A DNA stretch of 50,150 nt, taken from contig DDRH01000013.1 of NCBI GenBank assembly GCA_002343075.1, positions 1 through 50,150 on the forward strand. The letters are read 5' to 3'. Source of the DNA: Phycisphaerales bacterium UBA2421. GTDB taxonomy: Bacteria > Planctomycetota > Phycisphaerae > Tepidisphaerales > Tepidisphaeraceae. Position numbers and translations under genes: made by a program. Positions 33,970 through 42,540 of the stretch are shown in pieces (position 1 is the first letter of the stretch; each line of letters starts with the position of its first letter). Under the pieces are notes generated by a model. That model ran no database searches, was not told the DNA's origin, and worked only from the letters and a program-made list of their open reading frames with translations.

Positions 33970-35730
33970 TCACGCCGTCGCCGCACTTTTTGCGCGTCGG
34001 ACGCGTGACGAGCGTCGCAGCAGCCACCCCATGCCGAACATCACGCCACCGCAGAAGAGGAATGCCCACCGATTGCTCCACGGATTGGGAATCAGCACCA
34101 GGAGCGTGATAAAAACGCCGTAAATCAGGCAAAGCATGCCCATAATGTCGGCCTGCATGTTATCGCTTCCGCCGCTGCCCTGCTCGCGTTCAAAATCGAC
34201 CGGGGTTCGCATTTCCTCAAAGAAGCCTTCCACGCGTGCGACGTCGGCTTTGCTTCGGGTGCCGTGAAACACTGCGGTAAACAAAAACCACGCCGAGCCG
34301 ACGACGATGTTCATCAAAATCCCCGCGGTCTGCGCCCAATCGCTGCTTTCTCGCTTGTTGAGCGTGTACCCAAGGATCCCGCCAGCCCATTCGCTGGTCA
34401 TCAACCGGTTGACCGCGAAAGAGGTCACCAATCCGACAACGACCGTTGTCCAACCGGCCCAGTTCGGTGCTCTGCGGATGAACATGCCCCAGATCAGCGG
34501 AATGCTGATCGGCAGCGCCACCCACCCGCCGAAGTTGACCATCAGTTTGAAGATCGGCAGTTTGTCGAGGCTGGCAAACCAGAGTGCCGCCGAGATGATC
34601 ATGATGCCCAGCACCAGCGTAGTCAGCACCGAAGCGATCATTAACTCTCGCTCGCTGGCCGACTTACGAAGCTTTACTTCATAGAAGTTCTTGATGAAGA
34701 ACCCGGCATTGCGATTCAGCCCGCTGTCCATGGAGCTCATTGTTGCGGCGAGAATTCCGCTGAGCAGCAGCCCGAGCATTCCCACCGGCATGGTGGTCAT
34801 TGCGATGGCGAAATAGGAAGCATCCTGCGGGTTCTTTAACTTTGGAAACGTGGCAGCCAGTTCGGGGTGTGTCACGCGTGCAACCATCGGAGGAATGAAC
34901 CAGATGAGCGGGCCGACTAGAAACAACACTGTGCCGAGCATCGCCGCTTTGCGCGCGTGGCCGGTGTCTTTCACCGCAAGGTAGCGCGAGGCATCGGTGA
35001 GGTTGTTATTGGAAACCCATTTCTGAAGCAGCATGGCGATAACCCAGAGGCCGATGAGGTTGGTATGGGCCACCTCATTCCAGCGCCAGAAATGCGTGGG
35101 CACGCGCTCGACAAACTCGCCAACTCCGCCGATGTGGTTGAGCGCCAGCACCGCTGCCACAATGGTGATGGGCATGAGGAGCAATAGTTGAACAAAATCG
35201 CTCGCAGTGGTGGTCCACGACCCGCCGACCATCGACATGATGACGACGACGGCACCGGTGATGATAATCGTCTCGCTCAAGTCGCGATTAAACGCCGCCG
35301 AGACAAAAACGCCCAGCCCGTTGAGCCAGATCGCGGCGTACAAAACACCCGTGGGAATCTGGATCCAGGTGAAAAACTGCTCATTCACCTCCCCAAACCG
35401 CTTTCGCACCGCCTGCATCGACGTGACACAGCGCATCTGCCTGAACACCGGCGCGAAATAGAGCCAGTTAAAGAAAAACCCGACAGCGTTGCCGATGAAG
35501 ATCACCATCACCACCGGGCCATCTTCATAGGCTTTTCCGGCCATTCCCGTAAAGGTGACGGCACTGAAACTCGTCATAAACGCGCCCGCACCGACGATCC
35601 ACCACATCATCTCCCCGCCGGAGCGGAAGTAGTCGCTGGTGTTTTTGATGAAGCGCTTAAAGACCAGCCCCATCGATGCCATAAAGGCAAAGTAAAAGGC
35701 GATGACGATGTAGTCGTAGGTCGAGAGCAT
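33970..35730 (-). CDS. Sodium:solute symporter (SSS family)
   Basis: The 586-residue protein has about 13-14 membrane helices. It opens with YDYIVIAFYFAFMASMGLVFKRF and the SSS motif DYFRSGGEMMWWIVGAGAFMTSFSAVTFTGMAGKAYEDG, here split across helix 1 and the sodium-binding region. The later segment LLLSGILAATMSSMDSGLNRNAGFF is the canonical SSS signature near helix 8. It most likely imports the sugar or sugar acid used by the operon, driven by Na+. It lies 93 bp after the alginate-lyase-family gene, with a strong hairpin in that gap, and 123 bp before the isomerase gene. Confidence 0.92.
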   Translation of the reverse strand: MLSTYDYIVIAFYFAFMASMGLVFKRFIKNTSDYFRSGGEMMWWIVGAGAFMTSFSAVTFTGMAGKAYEDGPVVMVIFIGNAVGFFFNWLYFAPVFRQMRCVTSMQAVRKRFGEVNEQFFTWIQIPTGVLYAAIWLNGLGVFVSAAFNRDLSETIIITGAVVVIMSMVGGSWTTTASDFVQLLLLMPITIVAAVLALNHIGGVGEFVERVPTHFWRWNEVAHTNLIGLWVIAMLLQKWVSNNNLTDASRYLAVKDTGHARKAAMLGTVLFLVGPLIWFIPPMVARVTHPELAATFPKLKNPQDASYFAIAMTTMPVGMLGLLLSGILAATMSSMDSGLNRNAGFFIKNFYEVKLRKSASERELMIASVLTTLVLGIMIISAALWFASLDKLPIFKLMVNFGGWVALPISIPLIWGMFIRRAPNWAGWTTVVVGLVTSFAVNRLMTSEWAGGILGYTLNKRESSDWAQTAGILMNIVVGSAWFLFTAVFHGTRSKADVARVEGFFEEMRTPVDFEREQGSGGSDNMQADIMGMLCLIYGVFITLLVLIPNPWSNRWAFLFCGGVMFGMGWLLRRSSRVRRAKSAATA

Positions 35731-35773
35731 CAGCCTTGGGGACGGGTCAAGTTGCGGAAGGTGTTAAACGCAG

Positions 35774-35809
35774 GCACGGGCGCGAGTATGCGGTGACTCG
35801 CGCCCGTGC
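35774..35809. repeat. Perfect 14-bp-stem intercistronic palindrome
   Basis: GCACGGGCGCGAGT (35774-35787) and ACTCGCGCCCGTGC (35796-35809) are exact reverse complements with an 8-nt loop. It lies inside the operon between the alginate-lyase-family gene and the symporter gene. There is no T-run, so it is more likely an mRNA-stabilising or attenuating structure, or a genomic palindromic repeat, than a full terminator. Confidence 0.7.
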
Positions 35810-35823
35810 GCTGCCGGAGGAGA

Positions 35824-37089
35824 CTATTGCACGTTTGAGGGGTACATGAGATCAACCAGGACCCGGCTGTCCTTTTCCTGCAGTTTCTTCGCTGCAAGCT
35901 CGTACTTCGGCTCATTGTATGCATTGGCGGCACGACGGAGGACGGGAATCATGTCGCTGAACTTCGCCGGGCGAATCTGCTGGTGCGGCCACGGCTGTTC
36001 TTCCAGCGTGTAGGGCAGCAGATAGTCGATCGCGGTGCGCATGCTCTTGCCGTCGTCGGTCTTGTAGTTCCACAAGTCCATTCCAAGGCGCTCGCCCATG
36101 CTTGCAAGATCGGCGAGGGCAACGAGATTGAAGCGGCTGTAGTGAAAGCTAAGCGTGCGGACCAACTCTTCTGGCTGGGTGCCATCGGGCTTAATCTGAT
36201 CCTGAATCAGCGTCTTGTAGCGTTCGAGCAGCTTTCGGGCCTGTTTCTCATCGCCGATAAACAGCGCGTAGGTCGCGGTCTGCACCTGCGCCCATGTGCC
36301 GTGGTTGTTTTTCTGGTTCAGTTCTGTCTTACCCTGTTCGCTGGTGGTGATGTAGGTCAGGAGGTCTTTGAACCACGCCTGCATGGCTTTCTGATCCTCT
36401 TCCGACCAGTGCGGACTCCCCGCGATGTAGCCCGCGGCGTCGACTACATCGCGAAAACGGCCGCCTTCGATAATGCCGCTCGGGCGAGGCTTGTCGTATC
36501 CGGGCACAAACTGGGCATATTTCAGATGCGGATTCATCCGGGTTGAGGGGTCGATGAACCACGTTCGCATCAATTCGGCGCACTTCTGAGCATATTTTTC
36601 GTCGCCGGTGAAAAAGTATGCGAGCGATAGATTCTCAGTGGCCGAACTGAGCTTATCGAGCGGATCAACATCATAATCCGCCCGCTCGGGATTAAACTCT
36701 CCGTCTTTGCGTATGTAGGGCTTCCCATCGGGCTTGCTGGGGTCGGGCCACCAATAGGGTGACAAGCTCATGTAGTCGTGTTTGTCGCCGCTGGGGGGCA
36801 TCCCCTTCTTGTTGACGACGGAAAAGGGAGGCGTGTCGAGAACCTCATCCGCTTCCGAGACAATCTTTTTGACCGTACTCACGATTGCCTTATCGCCGGC
36901 GCGAAACTTCTCTCGCGACTTGAGCATGTCAGCGCCGTCAACCTGAAAAACCACGGGAATGGCATCCTTTGCGACCGACTGCCAGGCTGCGGGCGCACCG
37001 GACTGTTTTGCGCCATCGGCAAACGCGCCCCCCGCCGCCGTCGCCGCTAGGATGCCAAATGCCACCGCCGTCTTCTTCGTCCAACTCAT
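35824..37089 (-). CDS. Alginate-lyase-family (PF05426) secreted protein
   Basis: The start at 37089 (MSWTKKTAVAFGILAATAAGGAFA) follows GGAGG and gives a signal peptide of about 24 residues. The 421-residue protein has the alpha/alpha-barrel alginate lyase pattern: HDYMSLSPYWWPDPSKPDGKPYIRKDG at 104-130, split by loops; NNHGTW at 241-246 (Asn and His that neutralise the uronate carboxylate); and FHYSRF at 295-300 with the His/Tyr pair placed as in PL5-type lyases. It should cleave uronic-acid polymers by beta-elimination in the periplasm. Substrate specificity is uncertain. It is the first gene of the minus-strand sugar operon and has an AACCGGTT operator 40 bp upstream. Confidence 0.82.
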   Translation of the reverse strand: MSWTKKTAVAFGILAATAAGGAFADGAKQSGAPAAWQSVAKDAIPVVFQVDGADMLKSREKFRAGDKAIVSTVKKIVSEADEVLDTPPFSVVNKKGMPPSGDKHDYMSLSPYWWPDPSKPDGKPYIRKDGEFNPERADYDVDPLDKLSSATENLSLAYFFTGDEKYAQKCAELMRTWFIDPSTRMNPHLKYAQFVPGYDKPRPSGIIEGGRFRDVVDAAGYIAGSPHWSEEDQKAMQAWFKDLLTYITTSEQGKTELNQKNNHGTWAQVQTATYALFIGDEKQARKLLERYKTLIQDQIKPDGTQPEELVRTLSFHYSRFNLVALADLASMGERLGMDLWNYKTDDGKSMRTAIDYLLPYTLEEQPWPHQQIRPAKFSDMIPVLRRAANAYNEPKYELAAKKLQEKDSRVLVDLMYPSNVQ

Positions 37090-37123
37090 CACTGCCTCCG
37101 CCAAGAGAACTGAATTATTTGAC

Positions 37124-37152
37124 TTGGTAAACCGGTTTTGCAGTAGTATAAT
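37124..37152 (+). promoter_or_regulatory. Promoter of the TIM-barrel gene
   Basis: TTGGTA (37124-37129), a 17-bp spacer and a perfect TATAAT (37147-37152) point rightward. The spacer contains the AAACCGGTTT operator immediately after the -35 element. Confidence 0.65.
37129..37138. promoter_or_regulatory. LacI-type operator AAACCGGTTT
   Basis: This perfect 10-bp palindrome with a central CG lies between the divergent sugar genes. Its AACCGGTT core is found again, twice, upstream of the nearby lacI-family gene. LacI-family proteins commonly bind palindromes of this kind. Its position blocks the rightward -35/-10 region and lies just after the leftward -10, so one bound dimer could repress both promoters. 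Confidence 0.65.
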
Positions 37153-37174
37153 CACGGCCCGGTCGAATTGGCAA
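37145..37174 (-). promoter_or_regulatory. Promoter of the alginate-lyase operon
   Basis: On the minus strand TTGCCA (37169-37174) and TATACT (37145-37150) are 18 bp apart. The -10 element overlaps the -10 of the rightward promoter on the other strand, and the operator lies right downstream at the expected start site. Confidence 0.55.
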
Positions 37175-37239
37175 GTCAGAAATGCAAAATCGGCAGAAAT
37201 GTTGATTTTCGATTCTCGTCAACACTTAAAGAGGAATCT

Positions 37240-38073
37240 ATGAAGTTCGCAATCTTCGCAAAACACCTTCAGTCCTGGCCACTCGAAACCGCCGTCACCA
37301 ATGTGCGCGAGGCGAGGTTTGATGGGTTTGATCTCACCGTCAGACCCGGCGGGTACGTTGAGCCGCAAGATCTGTCGCGCGCCCTCCCCGCTGCTGTGAA
37401 ACTCATCCGCGCCGCCGGGCTGGAAGTTCCCCTGCTCACCACCGCCCTCACCTCGCCCACCGAGCCTTTTGCAGAGGCAACGCTGCGCGCCGCTGCCGAT
37501 GTCGGAGTGCGCGAAATCAAGCTGGGCTACTGGCCATATGACGGAACCATGTCGATCATGCGTCGGACCGACGATGTCAATCGCGATCTCGACGGCTTCG
37601 AGAAAATCGCCCGGTCGGCGGGAGTGCGCGTAAACATTCACAATCACAGCGGCGATCATGTCAACAACTCGCCGTTCACCGTCGCAGCGCTGCTCCGCGA
37701 CCGCGACCCCGCGCGGGTCGGCTGCTATTTCGACGCTGCCCACTTCACCATCGAAGGTGGACTGTCGGCGTGGAAACACGCCGTGGAAATCCTCTCACCG
37801 CGCATCTGCCTGATGGCGATTAAGGACAACAAGTGGATCGACGTCCCGGCGACCATGCCCAGCCAGGAACGCCGGTGGGTGCCGGTCGGCAGTGGGAATG
37901 TCCATTGGCCCGCGGTGCTTGGGGAGATCAAGAAGTCCGGTTACGACGGGTGGGCCAGCATCCACGGCGAGTATCAGGGCCGCTGGACCTTCCGCGAGAT
38001 GACCTCCGCGGAGGTGCTGCAACAATGTATTGCCGATCGCGAGGTTGTCTCGAAAATCTGGCACGCGCTCTAG
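37240..38073 (+). CDS. TIM-barrel sugar isomerase/epimerase (xylose-isomerase-like)
   Basis: The ATG at 37240 follows GAGG. The 277-residue protein has AP-endonuclease-2/xylose-isomerase-like barrel features: MKFAIFAKHLQSWPLETAV, FDGFDLTVRPGGY, VNIHNHSGDH near residue 133, YFDAAHFTIEGG near 167, MAIKDNKW near 193 and ASIHGEY near 239. The acidic and His residues match the metal site of sugar-phosphate isomerases/epimerases (YcjR, IolE/IolI type). There is no signal peptide. It diverges from the alginate-lyase operon and shares its operator, so it probably acts on the same sugar. The precise reaction is unknown. Confidence 0.8.
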   Translation: MKFAIFAKHLQSWPLETAVTNVREARFDGFDLTVRPGGYVEPQDLSRALPAAVKLIRAAGLEVPLLTTALTSPTEPFAEATLRAAADVGVREIKLGYWPYDGTMSIMRRTDDVNRDLDGFEKIARSAGVRVNIHNHSGDHVNNSPFTVAALLRDRDPARVGCYFDAAHFTIEGGLSAWKHAVEILSPRICLMAIKDNKWIDVPATMPSQERRWVPVGSGNVHWPAVLGEIKKSGYDGWASIHGEYQGRWTFREMTSAEVLQQCIADREVVSKIWHAL

Positions 38074-38258
38074 TTCGAAGCGAGGGCCACAAAATGCGCG
38101 TAACCTATTGTTAAATAAATTCTTACGTCACTCTTACACGTCGCCACCGTGGTCAACACCGGCGGAAGGGGCGGTGGTTTGCGGCGTTGGAAAACCCTCG
38201 CGACCAACCGCCGTGGAGCTTAAGCACAACCTTTCCGCACCATTTTCAGATTTTTTCC

Positions 38259-38286
38259 TTGACAGTTTCGTTCCTTGTGCTAGCCT
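38259..38286 (+). promoter_or_regulatory. Candidate promoter of the lacI-family gene
   Basis: A perfect TTGACA (38259-38264) is followed after 16 bp by TAGCCT (38281-38286), a weak -10. The 20-bp inverted repeat with two operator cores begins inside the -10 and runs over the start site, as expected for autorepression. Confidence 0.45.
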
Positions 38287-38330
38287 TGCAGAACCGGTTT
38301 TTTAGAGATGAAAAACCGGTTCTGCAAGGC
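38283..38330. promoter_or_regulatory. Perfect 20-bp inverted repeat with two AACCGGTT operators
   Basis: Arms 38283-38302 and 38311-38330 are exact reverse complements with an 8-nt spacer. Each contains AACCGGTT (38292-38299 and 38314-38321), centre to centre 22 bp or about two helical turns, so two dimers would bind the same DNA face. Transcribed, it would also fold into a strong hairpin just upstream of the start codon. It lies between the lacI promoter and its ATG. Confidence 0.7.
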
Positions 38331-38347
38331 GGATAAGGCAGGCGAGC

Positions 38348-39400
38348 ATGGCGGCACCTGAAGCGAGTACCTTTTTGAGTATGATTGCGCCGATGAAACG
38401 GCCAACCATTCTTGATGTCGCGCGCGCTTGCGGCGTTGCCAAGAGCACCGTCAGTGTTGTGCTCAACCAAAGTCCCGCCGCCGACCGCGTTCCCGAGGAA
38501 ACCCGCGCCCGCGTCCGACAGATTGCCGATGGCTTGGGCTATCGCGCCAGCTGGCGCGCCCGGGTCCTCGCCGCCAAGCAAACCGGCATGATCGGCGTGC
38601 TTTACACACCTCCGATGCCTCTGATCGCAAGAGGCAACTACGAAGGCATCTTAAGCGGCATCAACGAGACGCTCGCTGCACGCGATTTTCATCTCGTGCT
38701 CATGCCGCTGGGCGATAACCCCGATGAATGGCGGCAGTTACTCACCGACCAGCGCATTGACGGTGCAATCGTCCTCAGCCGGTTGTTGCCGAAGCTGGCC
38801 GAGGCATTGATCAGCACCGGCACACCCACCGCGCTGGTCAACGCCGACACCGACCTGCACCTGCCCAAGGTGCTCGCCGATGAGTACGACGGCTGCAGGC
38901 AATCGATGGAACATCTGTTTGATCTCGGGCACGAGAGAATTGTCTTCCTGCTCGGGCAGCAACCACCGCACTACAGCGTGCAGCAGCGCATTGCGGCGTA
39001 TCGCGATTCGATGGAGGCCAAGGGGCTGAAACGGCACATCAAAGTGCTCGAGTGCGATGCCACGCAGTTCGCCAGCGACTTCAAGCAGTCGTCGTCTCGG
39101 CCCACAGCGGTTGTGTGCTACACGCATTATCTGGCCATTAAACTTCTCCAGGCAGCATGGGAAAACGGGCTTCGTGTGCCGAATGATCTTTCGGTCACCT
39201 GTTTCTCCAATGCATACCCTGTGGAAGATGTCGTTCCGCCGCTCACCACCGTGGCATTGGCAACGGTGCAGATGGGACGCAGCGCGGCAGAGTTAGTGCT
39301 TGAGCAGATTGATACAAAGGGCGCGGCACTCAAGAGAGGTGTCACGCTCAAAACGCAGTTGATCGTGAGAAAATCGACGGCGGCACCGGCAGCAATGTAA
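38348..39400 (+). CDS. LacI-family transcriptional regulator
   Basis: The 350-residue protein has the LacI DNA-binding head MKRPTILDVARACGVAKSTVSVVLNQS (from residue 16), hinge-helix region (ASWRARVLAAKQ) and a sugar-binding core (IGVLYTPPMP near 80, DEYDGCRQSMEHLFDLGHERIVFLLG near 180, NDLSVTCFSNAYP near 278). The ATG at 38348 has an AAGG-type site. The ATG at 38393, which starts exactly at MKRPTI, is the more conventional LacI start and remains possible. It follows the TIM-barrel gene on the same strand. The AACCGGTT sites upstream of it and between the divergent sugar promoters mark it as the likely local repressor. Confidence 0.9.
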   Translation: MAAPEASTFLSMIAPMKRPTILDVARACGVAKSTVSVVLNQSPAADRVPEETRARVRQIADGLGYRASWRARVLAAKQTGMIGVLYTPPMPLIARGNYEGILSGINETLAARDFHLVLMPLGDNPDEWRQLLTDQRIDGAIVLSRLLPKLAEALISTGTPTALVNADTDLHLPKVLADEYDGCRQSMEHLFDLGHERIVFLLGQQPPHYSVQQRIAAYRDSMEAKGLKRHIKVLECDATQFASDFKQSSSRPTAVVCYTHYLAIKLLQAAWENGLRVPNDLSVTCFSNAYPVEDVVPPLTTVALATVQMGRSAAELVLEQIDTKGAALKRGVTLKTQLIVRKSTAAPAAM

Positions 39401-39523
39401 CCGCCGCCGGGGCGCACGGGTAACGCGCTCCGGCTGACGATATTGCTGCCGGCTTGTGATGAGATGGTTCGATTCGGAAAATGTGATTTGGAGCGGAGTT
39501 TCTAATTTTTTGCGGAGGAGATC

Positions 39524-41530
39524 ATGTTGAAGAAAAGCAAATCGGTTCTGGCCGGCGTCGCTTTGGTGACGCTTGCCAGTCATTTTACGTTCGCCGACAC
39601 CTACACGTGGACGCGCGCGGTTGGCAACAATAACTGGGACTCAACCACCGGCGGCGGGGCCACTTCCAACTGGGCAACCGCAGGGGGCATCGCCACCCCC
39701 ATCCCGCAGACGCCTGCTATCGACACAACAACCGATGTGGTCTACAGCGGGACGCTTACGATCGGGAATACGTCCTCGTCCCTGCGGCAGGACTACTCGG
39801 TTGATTCCATCGTCTTCGCCGCCGACTTCTGGCACGGCGCCCAGGCGACATTCAACGTCAATACCCCCACGACGCTCCTCGCCGGCGCAACCTCGGCCCA
39901 TCTGACTATCGGCGCCGGCGGAATCACGAATGACATCGGCCTCGGTGCCGGATCGTTCAATGTAAACATCACACGCAATGCACTGGTCGATGCCAATCTC
40001 ATTCTCGGGGCCGACCAGACCTGGACTGTCAACACGCCCCCGCCTCCCGGCGGTGGTGGTGGACAACTCGGGTTGTCGATCATCCGGCCCATTGTCGGTG
40101 ATTTTCAGGTGACCAAAGCCGGTGTCGGCCTGCTGATCATGGGTATGCCCACTCAAAACACCGGATGGACCGGCGGAATCAGCATCAACGAAGGCACCGT
40201 TCGCACCGGCGGCGCCGCGGGTGAGAATTTCCAGTTCGGCTCGGGCACCATTCGAAACGTCTCGGACAACGACGTTTCCCTCACCGCCTCCACCATCACC
40301 TCGGCCGGCGGCGGGGGCGATCGGATCTTCTCCAACGATGTCGTCTTCGGCGGCACGGGCGCGATGGTCTTCGGCGGGTCATTCAACATGACCTTCACCG
40401 CAGACAGCACCTGGACTCTCGAAAGCGATAAGCGAATCGGAGCGAGCCTGATGACAACCGTCGATGGCTCGATCGGCGGCAATTTTGGCTTCACCAAGGA
40501 AAACGGCGGGGTCATGGTGCTCAATGGTGCAAACACCTATACCGGTGTCACCACCGTCGACGATGGTGTGCTGCAACCGAAAAACGCATTGGCCCTCGGA
40601 ACCACAGCCGGTGGAACGGTGATCGAAGCCGGCGGCGCACTGGAACTGACCGGCGGGCTGACATTTGCAGGCGAGACTCTCTCCATCGCCGGCCTCGGCG
40701 AAGGCACCGCCAGTGCGGGTCTGGGTATTGATGCCCAGGCCGGCGCACTCCGCAATCGCACCGGAAACAACACCTGGACGGGTGCAGTCACCGTCAATGG
40801 CGCTGATGCGTTCATCGCCGTCGATGGCGCGACCACGCTGGCGCTGAGCGGCGGAGTGAGTGGCGATGCGAGCAGTTCAGCGCGTGTCGGCAGCACCGTC
40901 GCACCGGGTACGCTGGTGACGAGCCACGTCCGCACCGGCGGGCTTGCGGTGGACGCCGGCGGCAAGGTTGTCATCAGTGCGGATGGCACCAGCGCCGGGC
41001 GCAGCAATATCGGCTCGCTGTCGGTCGCAACCGCACAGGTAGACATCACCAACAACGCCGCGGTTTTGTCTGCAGTCACCCTCGCCGACGCGCGGGCGTT
41101 GATCGTATCGGGCCGCAACGGCGGCGCGTGGAACGGCAACGGCATCAACAGTTCAACCGCGGCTGCAAACCCGGCCACAGCCATCGGTTATGCACTGGCG
41201 AGCAGTGTCCCGGCCACCGCCATCTTCGGCACCACCTCGGGCACCGATGTGCTGGTGCGCTACACCCTGCAAGGCGATGCCGATCTGTCCGGCGGTGTGA
41301 GCCTTGACGACTTCACAGCGCTGGCTGCGGCGTTCGGGAATGCCGGCGGGTGGAGCAGCGGCGATTTTAACTACGACGGCGTGGTCAATCTCGACGACTT
41401 CACCCCGCTCGCCGCCAATTTCGGCAACAGCCTGCCCGGCGATGTCGCCCGCGGCGCCGTGCCCGAACCGACGGCGCTTGGCCTCGTAGCCATCGGCGTC
41501 GCCGGCCTGTTGCGCCGCCGACGAAAGTAA
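39524..41530 (+). CDS. Second beta-strand-repeat protein with dockerin-like pair and PEP-CTERM tail
   Basis: The ATG at 39524 follows GGAGGAG. The 668-residue product has a signal peptide (MLKKSKSVLAGVALVTLASH, to about residue 25) very like that of the 1111-residue relative at 3327. Beta-strand repeats follow (NTGWTGGISINEGTV, GANTYTGVTTVDDGVL), then a dockerin-like pair (GDADLSGGVSLDDF, then DFNYDGVVNLDDF) and the tail VPEPTALGLVAIGVAGLLRRRRK. The dockerin-like and tail parts align almost residue for residue with the larger protein; the repeat body is shorter. Probably exported and processed by an exosortase. It precedes a pseudopilin gene. Confidence 0.9.
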   Translation: MLKKSKSVLAGVALVTLASHFTFADTYTWTRAVGNNNWDSTTGGGATSNWATAGGIATPIPQTPAIDTTTDVVYSGTLTIGNTSSSLRQDYSVDSIVFAADFWHGAQATFNVNTPTTLLAGATSAHLTIGAGGITNDIGLGAGSFNVNITRNALVDANLILGADQTWTVNTPPPPGGGGGQLGLSIIRPIVGDFQVTKAGVGLLIMGMPTQNTGWTGGISINEGTVRTGGAAGENFQFGSGTIRNVSDNDVSLTASTITSAGGGGDRIFSNDVVFGGTGAMVFGGSFNMTFTADSTWTLESDKRIGASLMTTVDGSIGGNFGFTKENGGVMVLNGANTYTGVTTVDDGVLQPKNALALGTTAGGTVIEAGGALELTGGLTFAGETLSIAGLGEGTASAGLGIDAQAGALRNRTGNNTWTGAVTVNGADAFIAVDGATTLALSGGVSGDASSSARVGSTVAPGTLVTSHVRTGGLAVDAGGKVVISADGTSAGRSNIGSLSVATAQVDITNNAAVLSAVTLADARALIVSGRNGGAWNGNGINSSTAAANPATAIGYALASSVPATAIFGTTSGTDVLVRYTLQGDADLSGGVSLDDFTALAAAFGNAGGWSSGDFNYDGVVNLDDFTPLAANFGNSLPGDVARGAVPEPTALGLVAIGVAGLLRRRRK

Positions 41531-41595
41531 TGCGTCAATCCGTGTCGGCCGTCCCGGTTGAGCGTGAATCAGCCGGGACGACCGACGCGTAGCGC

Positions 41596-41648
41596 GGGTT
41601 TCCAACCCGTTCTGCAGCTCGAAGAAACGGGTTGGAAGCCCGTGCCAC
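41596..41648 (+). terminator. Long hairpin after the second beta-repeat gene
   Basis: GGGTTTCCAACCCGTT pairs with AACGGGTTGGAAGCCC with one G-T wobble across a ~16-nt loop, about 75 bp after the stop at 41530. No T-run follows. A hairpin occupies the corresponding place after the first beta-repeat gene (3201-3239). It may limit read-through into the pseudopilin gene or protect the upstream mRNA. Confidence 0.5.
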
Positions 41649-41672
41649 GAAATGACTTACAAGGAAGCGAAC

Positions 41673-42521
41673 ATGACCCTGTCGCAAGCCAGAAACATCA
41701 CGCCCCCCACTCGCCGTAATCACGCTTTCACGCTGGTTGAACTGCTTGTGGTGATCGGCATCATTGCGCTGCTGGTGTCCGTGCTTTTGCCTGCACTCGG
41801 GAAAGCAAAGTCGCAGGCAAACGCGACGAAGTGCGCTGCGAATCTGCGTCAACTTGCGCAGGCGCACCTGATGTACGTCAACGACTTCAAGGGAGTCATC
41901 GTTTATCCGAGGATCGAAGACCCGCAGTTTAGCCCAAGGACCGTTTTCTGGTTTCAGCGACTCTCGTTTTATCTAAATAAACAAGATGCCCGAGGCGGCA
42001 ACTACGACACCAACAACATTTCGGCGGCAATCAAGGGATGCACTGAGTGGATTCCCATCGATAACACCGGCGACGGCGTGCCAGACAGCGACAAGATCGG
42101 TTACGGCATGAGCCGCCGACTTAAGACGCCAAAGACGAGAACAAACTATCATGCACCGGGAGAGCACACTTTGGTATCAAGCAGTTGGTCGGGAACCGAC
42201 AACGACCCCGCTGACCCCGATTACGCTTCAGGACCCTGGAAAATTACGCAAATCAAAAACGCATCATCACGCATTCTCTTCGGCGACAGTCGCAATACAT
42301 GGCTCGATCCGGCTGTCACGGGTTGGGACCTGAGTGCTCCGCTCATCGGAATTGGTGCAGGCACGAGCGGGGACGTAGGCAGGCACACCAAACGAGTGAT
42401 CGTGAGCACCACGACAGATCCAAAATACAAATCGTTGCGCGCCAACTATGCGTTCGTCGACGGCCATGTCGAATCGCTCGATCCCGAGAGCGCACTAAAG
42501 GCGATCAACGACCCGCGGTGA
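41673..42521 (+). CDS. Second pseudopilin-type protein with C-terminal DG motif
   Basis: The ATG at 41673 follows AAGGA with seven bases between. The 282-residue product has a basic leader and the prepilin signature [17 protein letters not shown] at residues 18-34. The residue before the cleavage point is Ala rather than the canonical Gly seen in the first copy (6835). The soluble domain shares the KCAANLRQLAQAH start and ends RANYAFVDGHVESL, the DG-type C-terminus. It follows the second beta-repeat gene, with a hairpin between, and precedes the cupin gene by 19 bp. Confidence 0.85.
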   Translation: MTLSQARNITPPTRRNHAFTLVELLVVIGIIALLVSVLLPALGKAKSQANATKCAANLRQLAQAHLMYVNDFKGVIVYPRIEDPQFSPRTVFWFQRLSFYLNKQDARGGNYDTNNISAAIKGCTEWIPIDNTGDGVPDSDKIGYGMSRRLKTPKTRTNYHAPGEHTLVSSSWSGTDNDPADPDYASGPWKITQIKNASSRILFGDSRNTWLDPAVTGWDLSAPLIGIGAGTSGDVGRHTKRVIVSTTTDPKYKSLRANYAFVDGHVESLDPESALKAINDPR

Positions 42522-42540
42522 GTTTTTTGATCAAGAAGCG

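Noticed and set aside
34398..34410. Another AACCGGTT site
   Set aside because: It lies inside the coding sequence of the SSS symporter, not in a promoter, so it is probably coincidental.
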